Shown piece by piece: positions 17,044-25,102 of a stretch of 25,102 nt of DNA. Position 1 is the first letter of the stretch, and each line of letters begins with the position of its first letter. This stretch comes from a virus, in the IMG/VR virus record IMGVR_UViG_3300025131_000392, positions 1 through 25,102 of that record. The stretch is one strand, 5' to 3'. The translations under genes and the position numbers were made by a program. The notes below the pieces were generated by a model. That model saw nothing but the letters and a program-made list of their open reading frames with translations, was not told where the DNA came from and made no database searches.

Positions 17044-18873
17044 TTAACTTGAAGTAAATGTTCTTGTTCCAGATTTAACGCTTGCAACATCAACCATGTT
17101 TATGGTTACATCTGATTGAGATATATCAATAATCTGTTCTCGTTTAGGAACGACATCATTAATTTCAGGATCAACAGTCACTTCTATATTATTTCCAACT
17201 ATAGCAGTTGGTTTGAATGCTTTCAACGTTATCAATCCTGTTATGTAATTTACACTTCCTATATTAGCATTAACAACTATCTTTTTTGCATTCTCTAATC
17301 TTATAATTCTCATAACACCATCTTCATCATCAAAAAAACATCCAGGTCTACTAATGTCTTGTCCATCATTAGTAGTGAACTGTGTGCTGGTTACCGATCC
17401 TATGTAACCAGCATGTGGATTAAAAATTTGATTGTTAAATTTTAATGTATAATCTGCCGACAAATTTAAAGTTGGTAAAAATAATTTTTTTAAAGTCATA
17501 TCAACAGATGTACCAACAATTGCTGAGTTTGTTGAATCTATTGCTGATGTAAATTTAGAAATTCTGAATTCTTTATCAAATTCTTCTAGTTCTGAATCAG
17601 AAAAATCTGAAATTTCATCTAATATATTTTGTTTAATAACCGAATCTGTCAATGATGTAAGACGAGAATCGTAATTTACAGTAAGAGAAAACTCCAAATT
17701 TAACGTATCAACATCAACAAATTCTGGTGTTATTGATCCTATGTTATAATTTCGTAAAATATCGTTTTTTATCTCATTTTTTATAGAAGTTGATATGTTC
17801 AATCCTTCTTGAGGTTTGATTCCAATAAAAACTTTACCATACTCTGGAGGATCGGCATCTTCACCCCCATAAACGATAACAGAATCGGCTTGACTAAAAT
17901 TTGCTTCGATTAATCTTTTATAATCATTTGTAGTGACTGCACGATTTTGTACTTCTAAGTGTCTTGGTGCATTAAACCTAATACTATCGTTAGTTTCTTC
18001 ATCACTGCCTCCAGAAGAAGCATCTATTGTAGTAACAGTTGCACTTGAATAGCCTCCTACTGTAGAAATAGGTGAAAATGTTCTTGCACCATTACCTAGA
18101 GATCCAGAAGTTATGTTATATCCTAATATAATAATATTTCCGGTGGTCTCTTTTCTACCAAAAACATCATCTCCAAATTTTATTTGATATGTATCATCAG
18201 CATCAGGTTCTATAAAAAATACGTTTGACGTAGAATTTACTGTAATTAAATCAGTTGCCAATGTGTAATTATATTGTTTAGTATTAATATCAGATTCTTG
18301 AAGGGCAACTGTTATGGAATCAGTGTCTACACCTCTATTGGGTATTCTATACTTTATTGTATCATCAGAAGTATTTGCAGTATATCTAAAAGTAAGTGGT
18401 TCTCCTTCTTTTAACTGCACTTCTGACACGGTTAATGTAGCATTATCGCCTTTAGCATCTACAGAATATGATTTATCAGTAACATAGGTAAATGATACAC
18501 CATTTATCGTTGAATTGAACTTTGTATTTTTGGCAATAGTGACTGTAGATGGATTGTCAGTAGGAGTAATAATCAAATTAACATTTGCAGTAGCAGACCT
18601 TCTAGATTTAGGTGTATATCCTAACATTTTCGATAAAGACATCAAAGAATTTCTCGTGACAGCCGTATCAATAAACATTTCGTTAGCAATCATATTTAAA
18701 TAAAATGCATTGTAATGAGTATTATATGCCAAAAGATCCATTAACACACTCATTGCTGAGCCTGTAGTGTCAAAATCTTTAAACTGCTCTTGTGATGTTA
18801 AATAAGATTTAAAATTATCTTTAATTTGGTCAAAATCTAATTCGGTTACTCTTAATTTGGATGCTTCTGCCAT
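17044..18873 (-). CDS. 6: Baseplate wedge protein gp6
   Basis: 609 residues, near the 660 of T4 gp6. The N-terminus has the strong gp6 signature LRVTELDFDQIKDNFKSYL, followed by FKDFDTTGSAMSVLMDLLAYN and LGYTPKSRRSATANV. The block NAPRHLEVQNRAVTTNDYKRLI with VIVYGGEDADPPEYGKVFIGI (about 290-355) is the baseplate-J-like core. gp6 dimers form the inner ring that joins the six wedges around the hub and switch shape on sheath contraction. I start at the ATG at 18873, which shares its A with the gp25 TGA (TGATG); a TTG one codon upstream would add a residue but is less likely. It carries none of the TSGA modules found in its neighbours. Confidence 0.93.
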   Translation of the reverse strand: MAEASKLRVTELDFDQIKDNFKSYLTSQEQFKDFDTTGSAMSVLMDLLAYNTHYNAFYLNMIANEMFIDTAVTRNSLMSLSKMLGYTPKSRRSATANVNLIITPTDNPSTVTIAKNTKFNSTINGVSFTYVTDKSYSVDAKGDNATLTVSEVQLKEGEPLTFRYTANTSDDTIKYRIPNRGVDTDSITVALQESDINTKQYNYTLATDLITVNSTSNVFFIEPDADDTYQIKFGDDVFGRKETTGNIIILGYNITSGSLGNGARTFSPISTVGGYSSATVTTIDASSGGSDEETNDSIRFNAPRHLEVQNRAVTTNDYKRLIEANFSQADSVIVYGGEDADPPEYGKVFIGIKPQEGLNISTSIKNEIKNDILRNYNIGSITPEFVDVDTLNLEFSLTVNYDSRLTSLTDSVIKQNILDEISDFSDSELEEFDKEFRISKFTSAIDSTNSAIVGTSVDMTLKKLFLPTLNLSADYTLKFNNQIFNPHAGYIGSVTSTQFTTNDGQDISRPGCFFDDEDGVMRIIRLENAKKIVVNANIGSVNYITGLITLKAFKPTAIVGNNIEVTVDPEINDVVPKREQIIDISQSDVTINMVDVASVKSGTRTFTSS

Positions 18874-21800
18874 CAACTACCTCTATTTGCTTCTAAAAAT
18901 GTTTCAAAGGTCACAGGTTGATTCCTATCCTTTAAAGCGAAAATTATTTTAACTTTATACCCTAATCCGTCTCTGTTAGATGTGGCTTCAACACCTAATA
19001 ATTCTGCTCTAGGTTCAAAATTTACAATTACCTCTGTTATTTTTTCTTCTAAAATTCTTTCTGTTATAAAATCAGATGGTTCAAATAATAGTTGTTTTAC
19101 TCCAGCACCTATTCCTGGACGAAATGGTCTCTCGTAAAAATCAGTTAAGATAAGATTTTTTATAGATTGCTTAACTGCATTATCACCAGTTCTTATGATG
19201 ACATCATTTGTAGAAGGATTTCTGCCAAATTTAATATCAAGGTCTCTAAATTGAGTGAGTTTAGTTCTCTGCTCAAAAAAGAATCTTGCTTCATCATCAA
19301 ATAGATTAGATCCTTCACCTATACTTATATAATCGTTTTCGCTTGCGGTTCTTGCCATATTAGTATTTATTATGAAAGTGTGCCAGTAGTTGTTCCTGTA
19401 CAAGGGACTGGAGCAGTTATTGGTCCTGGTGTTGGACCAGACGGAGGAGGTATACTTGCATTTGCTCCTCCATTACCGACACAAGTTGGATCCAAAGTTG
19501 TTTTAACAGTTGCTTGAATCAAATAATTAAAAATTGCCAATGCAAGTTTATTTGAAGTTCTCCATTGAGCCCCGCCATCAAGACTAGCCGATCCTGATTG
19601 AAACGCATCGTAAATATCTTTTGCCAATTTTGCTTTATTTAATGCCATTAACTTAATCCTGCATTAGGCGCACCTGTAGTAGTCCCTGCAACGGTTGCTC
19701 CTGCTACTGGACCTCCTGGGGTACAAGTACCTCCACTTGCTGTACAAGTAGGATCAAGATTTGTTTTAACCGTTGCACTTTTTACGAATGTATCAATTGC
19801 AGTTGCTAATTTTTGTGATACTCTCCATTGTGCGGCCGCATCTAGACTGCCTTGACCAGAATTAAAAGCATCGTAAACATCTTTTGCTAATTTATTCGGT
19901 ATTAGTGCCATATATCTCCCTATGATGTAGTAGTAAATGAATTAAAATACGTTGTTGCTCCCAATTGAACACCACCCACACTTTTTGGATTGCTTGCAGT
20001 TTTTACAATTCTAAGAAAATATCGTGTTCCTGCCGCCAATGCCGAATTAGGAACTACTATAATTTGATTTCCATGAATTCCAGTTTGAGTAATTGTTCCA
20101 GAAGTAATTTCACCTGAAGCATGGTTATACGTAGATGATAATTCAATCTCAGTCGCATATGTAAACGTTGAAAAATCTATTTGTGAATCAAACTCAAGAA
20201 TGATAGGAGTTGCATTAGATACACCACTTACTACATTTGGCAAATCACTTGCTCCACTAGGTGTCTGATCCGTTGCTAATCCTAATGAATATTGTTTACC
20301 TGCTTCAGTTCGTATTGTTGCACTTGAAACATTGAATCCTATTGATGTTGTCGTATTAGCATAATTACCGGAAAAGGTTGTATCTGATGCTAGATTAGTA
20401 GAACCTGGTGTTTTAGCACTTCTAGTAACTTTACAATACAAATTTTTATTCATACCTAAATGAAAACCTTCTGTTACAACTCTAGGTTTAAATTCAAAAG
20501 TCGATCCATTATTAGATGTTGTGAATGTTGAATCTAAAGGAATACAATTGCCAAAACTAGAATCGTAAGACAAGATAATATTATGATCCGAACTTACTTC
20601 TTCATCTGTAGAATTAAAAGATAAAGAATCAACGTTCATTGTTTGATTAAAAACAAAAAACACATTCGAATCAACATCTATTCCTGTTCTATTAGAACTT
20701 AAATCTACAATTGTGTCGCCTGAATATTGTCTGAATTTTGCAGAGACCGTAAGTGCAGTTGTTGTAGTAGAAAATCCTGCATTCGTAATACCAGTCGATG
20801 TGCTAGTCTTTGCATGAACATTAGATTTGGCACCTACTATTCTAACATTTGCTGAAGAACTTCCTGCCGTAAAAGGATATGAAGAATTTGCTTCTAAATA
20901 AGTTATTTTTGCAGTGCTATTATCGTATGATACAAGAGTACCCTCTGGAGCAATCGTTATTGAAGATTTTGAAAGAGATGCTTTAGAACCTGTCAACTTA
21001 CCAGTGATAGTTTCACCAGGAATCAATTCTCTTATTTTCCCATCATCAGATTTTATTTCAGAATATCTAATGGATGAAATTACATCATCACTAACTGCAT
21101 AATCAAAAATTCTACCTTTAGCCAAACTGGTATCTCCTGTGATTATTTCTCCAGTTTCTAATCCCTCTAAGAACGAGCCAGTATTTGAAGTAACACTTGC
21201 CGTTCTAGTTCCACGAATCACTTCACCTGTAGTCCATCCTGACACTCCAGATGCTAATGTCATAATTCTTGTGCGTGATACATTAGCATTTACTAGAAAG
21301 TTTTGATTTGGAGCATCATCTGAAACATTAGTCGTAATTTTAAATACGTAATTTGTATTAGACGAAAGAGATGCTTTTGGTTTAAACGTGAATGTATCGT
21401 TATGAATGTCCGTTGTAGTTACTGTTGGTTGAGCATCCATTTCAACTACAGTTACAAAATTATCATGAGATATTTGTATTGTGCCTAAAGAATCTGTATT
21501 AGAAGAATTAACATTTACAGTTTCAGTATTCATAGACTCATTGAATTGTACTGAAAATGATTCTCCAGATAAGTCTATTGCTAGAGCATCAATATCATCT
21601 GGTGATGTAATCTCTGATATTGTATTGCTTATCAAAAATTTATCACCACCCAGAGTTACTTTTCTCACCTCAGGAGGAATATTATCTACAAATATGACTT
21701 CTTTACCTGTAGTTGCATCAATATTTTTAATACCTGTAGAAAAAGTACCATTCGTAGTGTATTGATAATTCGTATTTGTAGAACCTAAATCTCTAACATT

Positions 21801-24800
21801 AGTGGTAACTCTAACTTTATACGACCGACCTTTTACGTATTTGTCTGGAGTTATTGTAAAAAGAGAATTTCCAGTATTTGCAGTAATTGTTTCTAAATTA
21901 ACAAGATTCTCGAAATTATCATAAGATAATTGTATTGTTGAGTCAGTTCTAGGTCTGCTAATATCATTTATTGTAATTGTAGTTCCGTCAACATAAATGT
22001 GATGGCTATTATTAGCAATTCTTATTGTGCTAGTGTTCATAGACTGACTAAATCTAACTTGAAAAGGCGATATCTTTTCGTTACTTCCAACTTTTAAAAT
22101 TAAGGCTCCTGTAGCAGGGCTTGTTGGATTGTTTTGAATATCACCATAAGTAAACGAAATTGAATTAATAATACTTCTAACGGTTGATGTAATATTATAA
22201 TCATCTTCATTTGCGCCATCAATCGTTATGGCATCTCCAATGCTCAAATCATGTATTCCATTTGTGGTTACAACTCCATCTAATACATCTCTGACCACAC
22301 TTGATACTAATAATTTTGTTGTCACTTGACCATCTTTTTCTGGAATTACTTCCGTAACAAATGGAGCAGATGTATTGAATGGATGTACATTGTGAGTAGG
22401 ATTTGTATTTGCTCGTACAAATCCTCTTATTTTTAATCCATCATTAGTAGTTTGCTCAAGTACAACATTATTTGAAAATCCTGCTCCACCAAATTTCGAA
22501 AAACTATCATCTGAAAATTTTATATAAGACAATAATTTTTCATCTTCGTCATATCTCACGACTCTAGCATAATTTTCAGAAGCAGGCACAATTTGTTTTA
22601 TCTTACCATTTCTCTCAAAATTTGTAATAATTTTAGTCGGTGTCTGTTCTAAAAAAGACTCTATATTGTTAGAATCTCTTGTGGTCACTATTATATCTTT
22701 AGCCTTAAAGTTTATAAGGAAACTCAGTTTTCCACTTGTATCATCAGGATTATTCAAACCATCTAAAGATATGGTGTCTGTTGTTACGGCACTAATTTTA
22801 TAGTCTTTAGTTTCTATTCCTGTTCCGCTTTCTATATCGAAAACAGTAATTACATCATTTACAAGCAATCCATGATTTAAAGATGTTATTGTACATGGAT
22901 TTCCAGTGGTAAATGTTTTTCCAATAAAAAAACAAGAATCATCTAGAAGATATCTAATGGTAGAGGTTGTTATTTGTTCTTGAACTTGCCCAACAGGTAG
23001 AACAGAACCTTTTTTCTTAATGGATTCATTAACAACAAACTTATTATTAAAATAAACTGGAAAACTGGCTTTATATCCAGAAAATGGTTCAGTTGATAAT
23101 AATACTGATTGTGTATTATCAGTGACAAATCCTCCGCCAACCGTGTGTTCTATTGGATTTTGAAAATCATCTAACGCATCTGGAGTAATATTAAAGAAAT
23201 ATGTAGTATTTGATGCTAAATTTGTAACAGGAGAGAAAGTGAATGATGAATTACTATTTGTAGATACGACAGGAGGACCTTGCATCTCCACTTCAATAGT
23301 TGCAGTCTGTTCACTAGCAATTGTATTGCCATCATCTGCCTCATTTACAAACAATGGTTTAGATTCTTGCTTCAAAGTTCTTAGATTTAATGGATCTGCT
23401 TTTGCACCTAATATTTCATCACCTATTGAAGATAACTGAATTGAACCTCTTTTGTTTCTACCATCAAAATTAAGTCTAGGGTTATTAACATTTTCAGGCC
23501 TCAATATATCATTATTAGTATGCACGGTAACGGTTTCTACAGACATGGCTTCATTAAAAACCACATTAAAAGTAGTATCTATTGGAACAAAAATTGTATT
23601 AGAAAAGAAATCTTTTTCAGAATATGTAAATGGTTCTGAACTTTCAAAGATTAAGTTGTCTCCAGATTCTCCAAAAACGAATCCAGCACTATCTTCTAAT
23701 ACTAATCTTCCAAATTCTGGATTAGTTAATCGATCTACTCTATCGAATGCCATAATTCTCTTATCTTACTCTACCTCTCAAAGAAACGAGTTCATCGGTC
23801 TCTGTTTCTTGAACGTTAATAAAATCTACATCTAAAAGTTTTGTTGATGTAGTTGTAAAACCGGCGGACATGGTGAAATCATTAGGCTCGTCAATAAAAT
23901 CACCATCTGTTTGAGTAACAGTTCTCAAAATTTTAACTTTAAAAGTCGTTTTTGATGGAAAATTATCTAAAGGTGTCATGATAAATTCAGTATTTTTAAG
24001 TACAATATTTGACTCAGCAACAGGTTCAGAGTTAAAATTTACAGGAATCAAAGTTTCAAATTCATCAGAAGATAATTGAAAAGATCCAGAAACCGTTGTT
24101 GTTCCAGAAGCAAACAATGAACCATTATTAATCTGCCCAGTAAAATCGACATCCTCTCCTAACTTGAATTTAATTAATGCTCTTTCTGCGGCGGTTAATT
24201 GATCCGCTTTGTTTGCAAATTTTACTCTAATTCTAGTTCCTCTTAAAACCTCTGTTTGTCCATCCGCTAATACAAAATTTCCAACTTGGTCTTTCTCAAC
24301 AAAAATTTTATCTACAAAACTATTTAACTTGTTTGTTATTTCACTAAATTTTTCTAGTGTTAAATTCTCAAAAACAACATTTGTACCATCGTCAAGGGTA
24401 ACTGTAATGGTTTCACCCTCTGATATAGCATCATCGGAAATATCACTCTTAGACCTTTTGTCTTCCCCACCAATACCAGATACAGATAAAAATTGTTTAA
24501 AAGCATTTATATTATTTCCTTGAGCATAAAAAACTAAAGCACCTGAATATTGTAAACTTTCTAAATCTTTCCATGACAATTGAACTTCTGAAGGAGTATC
24601 GTTTTCAACTTGTATAGTCTTCAGAGTTGAAGTTTTAATTGTATTTGTTTCTCCTGTTACTGGGTCTGTAATTTCTCGTTCTATTTCAACAGGTCTTAGT
24701 TCAAACTCTGGAAATCCTGAAGTTTTTGCTTTAATGGTGGCTTCTTGTAATGACTGTTTAAATTCTGGTACACCACCTTGTCCACTAAAACTTGCGGAAT

Positions 24801-25102
24801 ATAATCCTGCTTTATCTAATCCATTGGCAAAAAATGCCAATGTATTTTGTATGGTCTCATTCAAAGTTTTTAATTGCTTTAATAACCTTTCAAAAAATTC
24901 TATAATAGTATTAAGAGATGTTAATGCTTGAGTTGCAAAATCTTTTCCTAATTGTAAAAACCCTATAATTTCATCAATAGTTTCAGCATAAACTGGAAAC
25001 ATATCCTGTATTCTAACAAATTTCCAATCAGGCAATCCAGTAGCATTAGAATATTCAGCAGATTTGATCCTAAATGCCTCAATATCAGAATCAATCGACC
25101 GA

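Overview
This window looks like a stretch of the structural (tail/baseplate/neck) cassette of a large, AT-rich, T4-like marine myovirus. The best guess is a relative of Pelagibacter (SAR11) or cyanobacterial myoviruses. The basis is recognisable T4-type wedge and neck proteins (gp25, gp6, gp8, gp13), a giant DUF4815-type protein, an S74-terminated tail fibre, and the absence of any host-like gene. The host is inferred from base composition and family resemblance only.

Every supported gene is on the minus strand, so transcription reads from position 25102 down to 1. The genes are packed with gaps of only 0 to 11 nt or overlaps of 1 to 8 nt. No stretch lacks a gene for more than a few bases, and I see no tRNA, terminator hairpin, insertion sequence or CRISPR array. 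In transcription order the layout is: (1) a 5'-truncated large structural protein (25102-23761); (2) a 1277-aa protein with Ig-like repeats (23753-19920); (3, 4) two tandem small paralogues (19911-19648 and 19648-19370); (5) baseplate wedge gp25 (19358-18873); (6) baseplate wedge gp6 (18873-17044); (7) a 1410-aa gp7-position wedge protein (17040-12808); (8) an enlarged baseplate wedge gp8 (12799-11000); (9) a 2281-aa DUF4815-type protein (10990-4145); (10) a 65-aa coiled-coil protein (4145-3948); (11) an 1153-aa tail fibre ending in an S74 self-cleaving chaperone (3947-486); (12) the N-terminal half of neck protein gp13 (493-1, cut by the window edge).

Compared with T4, the block 9-10-11-12-wac between gp8 and gp13 is replaced by the giant DUF4815 protein, the 65-aa protein and the S74 fibre. 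Genes 25 and 6 form a tight core whose products keep near-T4 length. The surrounding proteins are enlarged by several recurring short beta-rich modules. The most striking is a motif of about 16 residues of the form GE-x-ITG-x-TSGA-x-A-x-V, which I find in gp13, the gp7-position protein, gp8, the DUF4815 protein and the Ig-like protein, but not in gp25 or gp6. Other shared modules are a GxGYxxxPxV unit, an E1-FCCH-like HGL-x-x-GD unit, a GTxF...L..GD...V.SI..DT unit and a LEDG/LLE ladder. This trading of modules among otherwise unrelated proteins of one particle, including an insertion into the neck protein, is the feature here that most deserves follow-up.
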